Shown piece by piece: positions 1 to 5,331 of a stretch of DNA of 5,331 bases; within the stretch, counting starts at the first letter, position 1, and the number at the start of each line of letters is the position of its first letter. Source of the DNA: Planctomycetota bacterium (GTDB lineage: Bacteria > Planctomycetota > SZUA-567); contig JAISYD010000144.1 in the NCBI GenBank assembly GCA_031270145.1, positions 1 through 5,331 on the forward strand. Reading direction: 5' to 3'. The notes under the pieces are model-generated. The model did not search any database. It was not told the DNA's origin and worked only from the letters and a program-made list of their open reading frames with translations. The translations under genes were made by a program, and so were the position numbers.

Positions 1-398
1 TGCCGGGCAATGCTAAGCGTCCCTCCGGAATTCCTCCCGCTTGCAGTCGAGCCGGCGATCGCGTCCGTCCCGGAATAACGCACGCCTTCCAATGCCTCAG
101 TCAGGGCGGCCAGGGCGTGGTAGTCGGCCACTTTCCAGAGTTCGTATTCGCTCTGGTCCTCCCGGCGGCGGACGGCGGCGCCCACCCCCAGGACCAGCCA
201 TTCGCCGTCCGGTTCGGAAAGGAGGATGCCGCCGCCTTCCCGGAGGAGAGGGTGCTTTGCCAAGTATTTTTCGAAGCCGGGAAGAAGGTCGGCTTGGGCG
301 GAATCGGGAAACCCCGCCTCCACCGCCAAGGCCGCGCCGAAGAGGAATGGCGCCGCCGCGATCAGAAGGGAGAAAACCTGCCGTTGGGCCGGCTTCAT
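1..398 (-). CDS. Secreted protein of unknown function, N-terminal 132 residues (runs off left edge)
   Basis: The frame is open from an ATG at 398-396 to the left edge without a stop, so the C-terminus lies outside the window. Residues 1-25 form a clear Sec signal peptide (basic MKPAQRQ, hydrophobic LLIAAAPFLFGAALA, with A23-L24-A25 as the likely cleavage site), so the product is exported. Residues 67-109 contain a hydrophobic strand (WLVLGVGAAV) followed by an Ala/Leu-rich helix (ADYHALAALTEALEG). This is the same layout seen in the two upstream proteins and is reminiscent of LPP20/FlgT-type envelope modules (inference). The ATG overlaps the upstream stop as ATGA, and a good ribosome binding site, GAAGGAAG at 410-403, supports this start and coupled translation. 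The reading frame is strong; the function is not recognised. Confidence 0.82.
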   Translation of the reverse strand, partial: MKPAQRQVFSLLIAAAPFLFGAALAVEAGFPDSAQADLLPGFEKYLAKHPLLREGGGILLSEPDGEWLVLGVGAAVRRREDQSEYELWKVADYHALAALTEALEGVRYSGTDAIAGSTASGRNSGGTLSIAR

Positions 399-1837
399 GG
401 TTCTTCCTTCCCGCCAGCCCCAGCCAGTACCGCCTCCGCCTGCTTCCGGCTCCAATCGGTCGGATCGGCGCCGGCAAAATACACCGAAGCGGCCAAGCCC
501 CGGGACAGGGCGGGAAAGCCGGCGTCAAGACAGGCCAGGGCAAGCGAAGCCCGGATGTCGGCATCTGCCGCCTCCAGCCAGAGCGCCTGGGTCAGTACCG
601 GAATGGCCGCCAACGATTCCTTCTTGACGCGCAGCCCATCCCCCAGCAAGGCCCAGCCGCCGGCCGCGCCCGGCGCTGTTTCCACAGACTGGCGGGCCAG
701 GGCCAGTATTCTTTCCACATCCCGGCCCTGCCCGAACAGACGTAGGGCGGTCTGGTGCGCGGCCGGCAGTTCCCGATTGCCGCCGGCGAAATCCGCATGG
801 CCGAAACAGCGCCAGGAAACCGCCAGGGGAGACAGGGGAGCCGCCTTCGGCGGCGTTAGGGCGGACAATTCCTCAATCAACCGGTCGTACTCCCCGGCCG
901 CGCCGGGCATGGCGGGATGCTTTGACCACAGCGCCGCCGATCCGGACAGACCCGGCCGGGCGCCGCGCCAAAGGCGCCAGAGCGCCGCCTCGGCCGGATT
1001 CCCGGCTTTTCCGGCCAGATCTTCCAGCCAGGCCAGCATGGCGGGCAACGGGGGTGCGCCGGCCAGTGCCTGTTTCAGGTCTTGCGGCCGCCGGCCGGGA
1101 TCAAGCAATACTTTTTCCGCCTCGGCCCAATTGGCGGCCAGGGTGCGGACGTCCAGGTTTTCCGGCGCCCGCAGCCAGGGGGCGCCCGGCCAGTCGAAGC
1201 CGATATTGGCGTCGCCCAGCCGAAGCCAGTCCTCGACCAACCCGAAGGCAAGACACATCTCCGGCAAGGCGCTGTCCCTTTCCCGCCGGCGCCAGGTTTT
1301 CCCCAGGGCGGCGGCGACTTCCTCCTGGCTTGGCTCGCCATAGAGGCCAACCGGCGGCTTGGCTAGCAGATCGGCCAGCCGCAGGGCGAGGACATGGCGG
1401 TAGCTTCCGGCCGGGGTTTCCCGATCCTCCAGGACCCGGACGGCCGCCTCCAGATCGAGGCGCGGCAGGCCAAGATCGGGCACGCTTTCCCGGCCGAAGG
1501 CGATGGACCGGGGAAAGGCGATTTTCAGACCGCAGGGCGGCGGCTTCCCGGCCGGATCGAGGTATTCCGCCGCCGCGTGGTCCTGCAGAAGGGTTTTGCC
1601 CCTGAGCATCGCCCTGGCCCGGGAGGCGTCCCGGCCGCCGGGAGCGGGGGAAACCTCGGCCACGACCAGCAACAGCCCCTCGTCCTCGTAAACGCCTTCC
1701 CCGCTTTCGGCGTATTTCCCCCGATAAAGCAGATGCGCCTTTTCGAGGGGCGCCGCCTCGCCGGAGAACGCCGGGCCGGCCAGGGCCAGCCAGCCCGCCG
1801 CCAGCCAGGCAAACGACCGTTTCTTCCCTTTCCCCAT
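395..1837 (-). CDS. Secreted protein with LPP20-like N-terminal module and C-terminal TPR-like repeats
   Basis: This is a 480-residue protein. Residues 1-25 are a signal peptide (MGKGKKR, then a hydrophobic Ala/Leu core, with cleavage likely after A23-F24-S25), so it acts outside the cytoplasm. Residues 54-95 have a hydrophobic strand (GLLLVVAEVS) followed by an Arg/Ala-rich helix. Residues 130-157 add a second strand-turn-strand (AAVRVLED ... YRHVLALRLADLL). Together these look like a small alpha/beta envelope module shared with both neighbours. The middle (about 170-330) is Trp/Leu/Ala-rich and probably helical. Residues 375-455 read as about two TPR-like helix pairs (WALLGDGL, SLAAIPVLTQAL, ASLALACLDAG), which suggests protein-protein contacts. 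The start overlaps the upstream stop as TAATG; AGGA at 1850-1847 lies 9 nt before it. The C-terminus overlaps the next gene by 4 nt. No enzyme motif is visible and I do not recognise the family. Confidence 0.88.
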   Translation of the reverse strand: MGKGKKRSFAWLAAGWLALAGPAFSGEAAPLEKAHLLYRGKYAESGEGVYEDEGLLLVVAEVSPAPGGRDASRARAMLRGKTLLQDHAAAEYLDPAGKPPPCGLKIAFPRSIAFGRESVPDLGLPRLDLEAAVRVLEDRETPAGSYRHVLALRLADLLAKPPVGLYGEPSQEEVAAALGKTWRRRERDSALPEMCLAFGLVEDWLRLGDANIGFDWPGAPWLRAPENLDVRTLAANWAEAEKVLLDPGRRPQDLKQALAGAPPLPAMLAWLEDLAGKAGNPAEAALWRLWRGARPGLSGSAALWSKHPAMPGAAGEYDRLIEELSALTPPKAAPLSPLAVSWRCFGHADFAGGNRELPAAHQTALRLFGQGRDVERILALARQSVETAPGAAGGWALLGDGLRVKKESLAAIPVLTQALWLEAADADIRASLALACLDAGFPALSRGLAASVYFAGADPTDWSRKQAEAVLAGAGGKEEP

Positions 1838-3546
1838 TAGAAATCATCCTGGACGTCGCCGCCCATTACCGAGCCGGAAGCGGTTTTGCCGCCCGCCGTG
1901 GCGGGAGAGGCCGCTCCGGCCAAGGGCGCGGCGGTTCCCCCGGCCGGGTCGCCCGCCGCCCGCCTCCTGGCGGCCTCTATCTCCGCCCTGCCGGCCAGGG
2001 CGCCGGCCCTCCGGGCCGCCGGATCGTTTCGGGAGTCGGCGACGGCGTCATTGACGGCCCGGGTCCGGGCGTTCCGGAAGGCCTGTTCCCGGTTGAAGGC
2101 GATGGCGGACAGGGCGGCCCGCCGCTCCAGCCGCATGGCGGTGACGGCCGAGGCCGGGCTGATGCCGTAGACCGAGACATGCAGGTTTTGGCCGGTGAGG
2201 GGATGCCGGAGCGTTCGCCGCCGCAGCGGCGCCAAGCCCTGAATCCGCATCTTCTCGAATTTCTGGGTCAGCCGTTCGCTCAGGGTCTCGGCCACCGCCG
2301 TGTCCGACGCCTTTTCCAGATCGCCGCTGTTCCGGGTCTCGGCCAACTGCCTCGCCTCGACGAAGGCGTCGATATCGGCGAAGAGCGAGAAGGCGGCCAT
2401 CTGGCCGGCGAACAGGTCGGCTATGGTCCGGTTGTTCCGGTCGGTCGCGGCGTCGGGGGAGGCGGGCCGGGCGGCGACCCCGAGAAAATGCCGCCGGCCC
2501 CGATCATCCAGGAACTGCCGGGGACCTACCATGAGGGAAATATCCTGACCCGCCAGCCAATCGTTAAGCGACTGGCCGCCGGCCTGGCCTTCGCCGGCCC
2601 CGGGAATTTCCCCCGACAGGGCGGCCCGGGCCGCCCTCTCCAACTCCGCCGACCAGCAGAGGAGGACCGCCACCTGGTATTGTTCGGCCACTCCGTCCCA
2701 CGACTCCGCCTGCTGGACGACCACGGCCCCGGTAAGCGGCATCTTCGCCTGCACCGAAACCGAACTGGAGAAGGCGTTCCGGACCTCTCCCCGCATGGCC
2801 TCGGCTTTCAACCGCAGCCCCTCGTATTCGGCCCAGGCTTCCTCGTACCGTTTCTTTGCTTCCGCGTATCTCTCCTTCTGGGCAGCCTCAATGGAGCCGG
2901 CGTCGAATTCGCCGTCCAGACGCCTAATCGCCGCCTCCATCAGGGCGTTCACCCGGTCGTCGAAGGTCACCCCGGCCAGGGCCCTTGCCTCGGAGGCGTT
3001 GACGTTCGCCAGGAGCTTCGCCACGATCTCCCGCTGGCGATCCAGCCGCCGCCGGACCGCCTCGTATTCCTGGTTCAGGGCCGCGTACAGGTCGGTCCCG
3101 GGAACGTCAATCTGATCCAGGGCGCTCATTTCGCCGTTGACGAAGCGGATGATGTCGGCCTTGGCCCGGAGCACCGCCTGCTTGGCCGCCATCTCCCGCT
3201 TGATCGGAAAGTTCCGGTCGGAACGGGGATCCTCGAGGTTGAAGGCGGCGTATTCAAGGACGAAGAACCGCTTCTTCCCCTCGTCCCACCCCGGCGTCCA
3301 GTTCTTGCCGTCCATATAGGCTTGCAATTGATCTGCCGCCGACCGATCCGGGACATAGTCGGCGCCGGGCGCGACCTGCGCCGCGAACACCGCCTCGGCC
3401 CCGCCGTCCGGCGGAACCGCCGCCGCCGTTTCAGCCGGCGCGGACTCCTCCGCCCGGGCGGCCGCCCCGAACTCGCCGGCAAGGCAGCCGGCCGGGAGGG
3501 CGAACAGGAGCGAAAAGACAAACCGGAAGATTTTCACGCTTCGCAT
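1837..3546 (-). CDS. Large secreted protein of unknown function with two LPP20/DUF6844-like modules
   Basis: The chosen ATG at 3546-3544 gives 569 residues. The frame continues upstream to a TTG at 3642, but GGAG (3555-3552) sits 5 nt before this ATG and a signal peptide follows at once (MRSVKIFRFVFSLLFALPAG, ending near residues 20-24). C21 follows L-P-A-G, a poor lipobox, so a lipoprotein is possible but not favoured. Residues 25-65 are an Ala/Glu/Pro-rich linker. Residues 93-140 carry strand FFVLEYAAF plus helix KREMAAKQAVLRAKADIIRF. Residues 155-255 are charged and helical, probably coiled coil. Residues 272-300 return to strand (TGAVVVQQ, YQVAVLLCW). A second similar unit spans 345-395 (RRHFLGVAARP plus helix) and 435-465 (NLHVSVYGISP). 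The tail (503-569) is Ala/Gly-rich. The layout recalls proteins annotated as DUF6844, from memory and unverified. It probably forms the main envelope component of the operon. Confidence 0.87.
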   Translation of the reverse strand: MRSVKIFRFVFSLLFALPAGCLAGEFGAAARAEESAPAETAAAVPPDGGAEAVFAAQVAPGADYVPDRSAADQLQAYMDGKNWTPGWDEGKKRFFVLEYAAFNLEDPRSDRNFPIKREMAAKQAVLRAKADIIRFVNGEMSALDQIDVPGTDLYAALNQEYEAVRRRLDRQREIVAKLLANVNASEARALAGVTFDDRVNALMEAAIRRLDGEFDAGSIEAAQKERYAEAKKRYEEAWAEYEGLRLKAEAMRGEVRNAFSSSVSVQAKMPLTGAVVVQQAESWDGVAEQYQVAVLLCWSAELERAARAALSGEIPGAGEGQAGGQSLNDWLAGQDISLMVGPRQFLDDRGRRHFLGVAARPASPDAATDRNNRTIADLFAGQMAAFSLFADIDAFVEARQLAETRNSGDLEKASDTAVAETLSERLTQKFEKMRIQGLAPLRRRTLRHPLTGQNLHVSVYGISPASAVTAMRLERRAALSAIAFNREQAFRNARTRAVNDAVADSRNDPAARRAGALAGRAEIEAARRRAAGDPAGGTAAPLAGAASPATAGGKTASGSVMGGDVQDDF

Positions 3547-3721
3547 GGCTGCTCCGATCACGAAAAAGGAAACCGGCTCAAGGAAAAAGCCGCAAGGGAC
3601 ATTTAACCAGGGATCGCGGGAATCATATCGGCTCATGGCCAATACCGGTCGCGGTCATCTCAATGGCATCCGAGGCGCCGCCATCTCCACTATCCATGCC
3701 GCCCACTGTTGTCCCGCCGCT
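3547..3721 (-). other. Intergenic spacer between the small acidic protein gene and the 569-residue protein gene
   Basis: This stretch of 175 bp separates the first two operon genes. Its first 96 bases (3721-3626) remain open in the frame of the small upstream gene: after the TAA stop the frame runs 32 more codons (from SGGTTVGGMDSGDGG to GIGHEPI) to TGA at 3625-3623. On the minus strand a 5-bp GC stem (CGGCT/AGCCG, 3592-3588 with 3578-3574) is followed by a T-rich run, GTTTCCTTTTT. This could act as a weak attenuator before the 569-residue gene, but it is short for an intrinsic terminator. GGAG at 3555-3552 is the ribosome binding site of that gene. I see no convincing promoter. Confidence 0.4.
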
Positions 3722-4097
3722 TTACTCGTCGTCGTACGCGTCGACTTCAAATAGGTCGTCGTCCTCGTCTCCATCGTCTTCGTCCATGACGGCGGTTCCC
3801 TCATCCGTCCCGCCGTCCAACCAATGGGGTTCCTCCGTGGGTGGGGATGGCTGGGGAACCTCTGTTATGGCCGGAGTTTCGGGGGGGTAATACTCTTGTT
3901 GTCGGGAAGGCTGTTGTTGGGAAGGCGGAGGGGCGGGAACAACGACAACGCCGCCGCCGGCATTTTTAAGCGCCTTTCCGATTTCAAGCGCTTTTCCGAT
4001 ATTCTTCAGGCCGCGTCCAAGATCAAGGGCCTCGGCGGAACCGGAATGCCATGCCAGGGCAACGAATAAGGCGAACGCAATGGATTAATTTGCGCAT
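3722..4097 (-). CDS. Small secreted, Pro-rich, acidic-tailed protein with an apparent +1 frameshift in its signal peptide
   Basis: A strong ribosome binding site precedes ATG 4097-4095, which reads MRKLI and then a non-hydrophobic sequence that soon stops (TGA at 4025-4023). One base further on, from 4081, an open frame without any ATG, GTG or TTG near its beginning reads IAFALFVALAWHSGSAEA and continues to TAA at 3724-3722. Dropping one C of the CC at 4083-4082 fuses the two into a textbook signal peptide, with A21-E22-A23 as the cleavage site. The joined protein has 124 residues. Residues 26-45 hold a repeated helix (KNIGKALEIGKALKNAG), 50-90 are Val/Pro/Gln-rich, and the last 20 residues contain 14 Asp/Glu. 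No family is recognised; the acidic tail could bind cations or a basic partner. It lies 175 bp upstream of the 569-residue gene and probably starts the operon. The frameshift may be a real mutation, a sequencing error or, less likely, recoding. Confidence 0.6.
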
Positions 4098-4102
4098 CTT
4101 TT

Positions 4103-4115
4103 CTTCCTTTCCTCC
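4103..4115 (-). promoter_or_regulatory. Strong ribosome binding site that fixes the start of the small acidic protein
   Basis: On the minus strand the sequence GGAGGAAAGGAAG ends 5 nt before ATG 4097-4095. This purine-rich Shine-Dalgarno sequence is the best in the window. It selects the MRKLI start rather than an ATT at 4081-4079, and it therefore shows that the signal peptide is split by a frameshift. Confidence 0.65.
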
Positions 4116-4143
4116 ATCGCAAAGGGCAAAAGGACAAAGAGTG

Positions 4144-4172
4144 ATTCGATCCGAGAACCACCCGAAAGCCAA
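4144..4172 (-). promoter_or_regulatory. Weak sigma70-like promoter candidate for the four-gene operon
   Basis: On the minus strand TTGGCT (4172-4167) and TCGAAT (4149-4144) are separated by exactly 17 bp. Each matches the sigma70 consensus at 4 of 6 positions. The -10 box lies 46 bp before the ATG of the small acidic protein, a reasonable leader length. In DNA of this composition such a match can arise by chance, so this is only a candidate. Confidence 0.25.
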
Positions 4173-4242
4173 TGAAGCCGCGACGAGCGCCGGGAGCGAG
4201 CCTGCGGCGACACGAGGAACGGCGGTCATCCTCCTGACTGAA

Positions 4243-4300
4243 CCACCCCCGCCCCCCGCACTACCGGGGAAAATGGTTGGATGGCAACATTCGGGGGTGG
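4243..4300. repeat. Short inverted repeat in the operon's upstream region
   Basis: CCACCCCCG (4243-4251) is repeated perfectly in inverted orientation as CGGGGGTGG (4292-4300) with 40 bp between the arms. A 12-bp perfect palindrome, CCGCCGCGGCGG, lies just to the right (about 4321-4332). These could be binding sites or chance structures in GC-rich DNA. They sit upstream of the promoter candidate of the operon. Confidence 0.35.
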
Positions 4301-4545
4301 CCCGCCAGCCTCCATGATAACCGCCGCGGCGGTCCGCGCCCCCTCTCCCACATTGCGCCACAACCCCCGGGCATCGGAGGAATTGAAGGCGACCGGGAAG
4401 GCGCATTTACCATTGAGTCGGATGAACAAGGTTGATTGAAACCGGCCTCCCCGCCTTGCCGCCGCTCTAATAAAACTAAGATCAACTCATTTCAGGGCGA
4501 ATTTCGACTCGCGCCATCCATGTCCCGATACATATAACCTCAGCT

Positions 4546-4560
4546 TTTATAAGATATAAA
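4546..4560. repeat. Short AT-rich hairpin (TTTATA-AGA-TATAAA)
   Basis: A 6-bp perfect stem with a 3-nt loop lies in the AT-rich island, about 30 bp to the left of the 36-bp repeat arm. Such sequences can be promoter-like or easily melted DNA. No function can be assigned. Confidence 0.3.
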
Positions 4561-4588
4561 CAATCATAAAGACACATGGAATAGACAT

Positions 4589-4624
4589 AAATGAACGCAA
4601 CATAACACTTCTTATCGGACATTG
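4589..4624 (+). repeat. Left arm of the perfect 36-bp inverted repeat
   Basis: This arm begins AAATGAACGC and ends TCGGACATTG. It is identical to the reverse complement of 4844-4879 at all 36 positions. The next base outwards (T4588) already differs from the partner. Confidence 0.93.
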
Positions 4625-4722
4625 CGTATTAGTTGGGGGGGTGACCGGAGGAAAACCCCTATATGTTGTGGCGGGATCGTTTCGGGGATTGATACAGCGA
4701 TGGCGGCAATGTAGCCAACGAC

Positions 4723-4759
4723 AAAAATGCTATCCGGGTTTTACGGATGCCAAAAATGC
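4723..4759. repeat. 9-bp direct repeat flanking a small hairpin inside the element
   Basis: CAAAAATGC occurs at 4723-4731 and again at 4751-4759, 28 bp apart start to start. Between the copies ATCCG (4733-4737) pairs with CGGAT (4744-4748) around a 6-nt loop. The unit lies near the middle of the 36-bp-bounded element and could be a protein binding site. This is a sequence observation only. Confidence 0.5.
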
Positions 4760-4843
4760 ATAACATTAATTAAATTAAGGAAAATCTAATTGGAATGCTA
4801 CAAGGATGAGATGTAATTGCGGGATGATTTGGAGCTACTCCGC

Positions 4844-4879
4844 CAATGTCCGATAAGAAGTGTTATGTTGCGTTCATTT
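4844..4879 (-). repeat. Right arm of the perfect 36-bp inverted repeat
   Basis: This arm begins CAATGTCCGA and ends GCGTTCATTT on the plus strand, matching the left arm in inverted orientation without a mismatch. Perfect identity suggests recent origin, selection for identity, or upkeep by a recombinase. Confidence 0.93.
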
Positions 4880-5331
4880 CGAGGAACGCTTTGTCGCATA
4901 ACCAGCTTCCGAAGCTTGGCTTGCCGCAATTTCGGAAGCAAGGTCGGCGTTGAGACGGGGGATCAATCCGGGGCGAACCGCCCGCCGTCAATGATTTTCG
5001 CCTCCGGCAAATCGCCGGGGCAACCCCGTCACCTAAAAATACCCGTCACTCTGCCCGGGACCGGGGAAGATGCCCGCTCCCGATAGCGGGGCCGGGACAG
5101 CCTTCCCTGCCCGAACCGCCGGGCAAACGAGTTTTCCCGGAACCTCCGGCCCGGTAATCCCCAACCGCCCACACTCGACCCGGGTATTCGCTAGAGGATG
5201 GTTTCCCAGGCGAAACTTATCCTCGCCGGATGGAGAATGCATACCAAATCTCCGGGAAAAAGGCAAGAATTTTCCGCCCGGCTTTTGACAAATGCCGGGG
5301 CTAAGGACCCGCGCGGAAATAAAGCGGCCAC
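4880..5331. other. Non-coding stretch with several hairpins, no supportable gene
   Basis: Both strands have only short frames that start at TTG or lack a ribosome binding site, and their translations show no recognisable family. Visible structures are: a 9-bp perfect stem GCTTCCGAA/TTCGGAAGC (4905-4913 with 4931-4939, 17-nt loop); CCGGC/GCCGG (5004-5008 with 5014-5018); CCCGCT/AGCGGG (5073-5078 with 5085-5090); a long imperfect stem at 5194-5224; and CCCGGC/GCCGGG (5277-5282 with 5294-5299). None is followed by a T-run, so they are not intrinsic terminators. No tRNA, rRNA or CRISPR structure is seen. Confidence 0.5.
5194..5227. repeat. Imperfect 11-bp hairpin with an overlapping alternative stem
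   Basis: GAGGAT (5194-5199) pairs with ATCCTC (5219-5224), and inside it GTTTC (5201-5205) pairs with GAAAC (5212-5216), leaving a 6-nt loop. An alternative stem, GGCGA (5209-5213) with TCGCC (5223-5227), uses parts of the same bases, so the two foldings exclude each other. This could be an RNA switch or chance; no downstream gene is visible. Confidence 0.35.

Larger units (their letters stand above)
4589..4879. mobile_element. Putative 291-bp MITE-like or invertible element bounded by perfect 36-bp inverted repeats
   Basis: Two 36-bp arms, 4589-4624 and 4844-4879, are exact reverse complements. Each arm begins at the outside with AAATGAACGCAACATAAC. Outside the arms similarity stops at once. 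Just inside there is weak further similarity (about 6 of 8 bases after a 1-base gap). The 219-bp interior is non-coding: every frame is short, and no transposase or recombinase is visible. GC is far below the flanking genes, down to about 27% in 4741-4800. Long perfect terminal repeats around a short gene-free core fit a non-autonomous transposon (MITE) or a phase-variable invertible segment. I see no clear target-site duplication (left flank AGACAT, right flank CGAGGA), which weakens the simple MITE reading. The repeat is certain; its nature is inferred. Confidence 0.5.

Noticed and set aside
117..1343. Plus-strand frame of 408 codons opposite the 480- and 132-residue genes
   Set aside because: It spans the antisense of two overlapping genes and has biased Ala/Arg/Ser composition with no recognisable motif, so it is a shadow frame.
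2179..3606. Long plus-strand frame of 475 codons opposite the 569-residue gene
   Set aside because: It is antisense to a gene with a signal peptide, a ribosome binding site and coupled neighbours. Its translation is Arg/Gly/Pro/Leu-rich without domains, as expected from the opposite strand of GC-rich coding DNA.
3547..3642. N-terminal extension of the 569-residue protein to a TTG at 3642
   Set aside because: The extension lacks a ribosome binding site and would bury a good signal peptide behind 32 residues. GGAG lies 5 nt before the internal ATG at 3546.
4082..4097. Programmed +1 frameshifting at the start of the small acidic protein
   Set aside because: There is no stop codon in the slip position and no internal Shine-Dalgarno as in the prfB type of recoding. 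A one-base insertion or sequencing error is simpler.
4023..4229. Upstream extension of the MRKLI frame, starting MTAVPRVAAG with a hydrophobic stretch
   Set aside because: The strong, correctly spaced ribosome binding site is at the MRKLI start, and the frame ends soon afterwards in Arg-rich sequence. It is better read as the leader of the small acidic protein.
4226..4429. Minus-strand frame of 67 codons ending in VVQSGG, whose stop overlaps an ATG as ATGA
   Set aside because: It begins at TTG without a properly spaced ribosome binding site and its translation resembles no family. The overlapping ATG (4229-4227) has AGGAGG directly adjacent with no spacing, which is unsuitable for initiation.
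4589..4879. CRISPR repeats, because the arms are 36 bp long
   Set aside because: There are only two copies, they are inverted rather than direct, and they are 219 bp apart, with no spacer-like spacing or cas gene.
4817..5086. Plus-strand frame of 89 codons crossing the right repeat arm
   Set aside because: It starts at TTG without a ribosome binding site and reads straight through the 36-bp arm. Its product is unlike any known family.
5285..5313. TTGACA at 5285-5290 as a plus-strand promoter
   Set aside because: It is a perfect -35 box, but the sequence 17 bp downstream is CCCGCG with no -10-like element at 16-18 bp, and the box lies in the loop of a hairpin.

Overview
The window is GC-rich bacterial DNA (roughly 65-70% GC across the genes; one line near position 2100 is 80%) with Gram-negative-style secreted proteins. 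All supportable genes lie on the minus strand and read right to left. No gene gives a firm taxonomic call. The composition and the run of poorly conserved secreted proteins would fit a high-GC lineage such as Lentisphaerae, Planctomycetes or another PVC group, but that is only a guess.

Positions 1-4097 hold one probable operon of four genes, each starting with a signal peptide. In transcription order they are: (1) a small, proline-rich, very acidic secreted protein (4097-3722) whose signal peptide is split by an apparent one-base frameshift; (2) a 569-residue secreted protein (3546-1837); (3) a 480-residue secreted protein with a C-terminal TPR-like repeat (1837-395); (4) the first 132 residues of another secreted protein that runs off the left edge (398-1). 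Genes 2/3 overlap as TAATG and genes 3/4 as ATGA, so translation is probably coupled. Genes 2, 3 and 4 appear to share a module: a hydrophobic beta strand, then an Arg/Ala-rich helix, and in genes 2 and 3 a later strand. It resembles the LPP20/FlgT-type envelope fold. I infer that the cluster builds an envelope-associated or periplasmic assembly of unknown function.

Positions 4098-5331 contain no gene I can support. The part near the operon carries its leader, a strong ribosome binding site and a weak promoter candidate. From about 4465 to 4830 the DNA becomes AT-rich (about 27-55% GC by line). This island contains the most striking feature of the window: two perfect 36-bp arms in inverted orientation (4589-4624 and 4844-4879) around 219 bp of non-coding DNA. 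It could be a MITE-like element or an invertible segment. From 4880 to the right edge there are several hairpins but no convincing reading frame, tRNA, rRNA or CRISPR.
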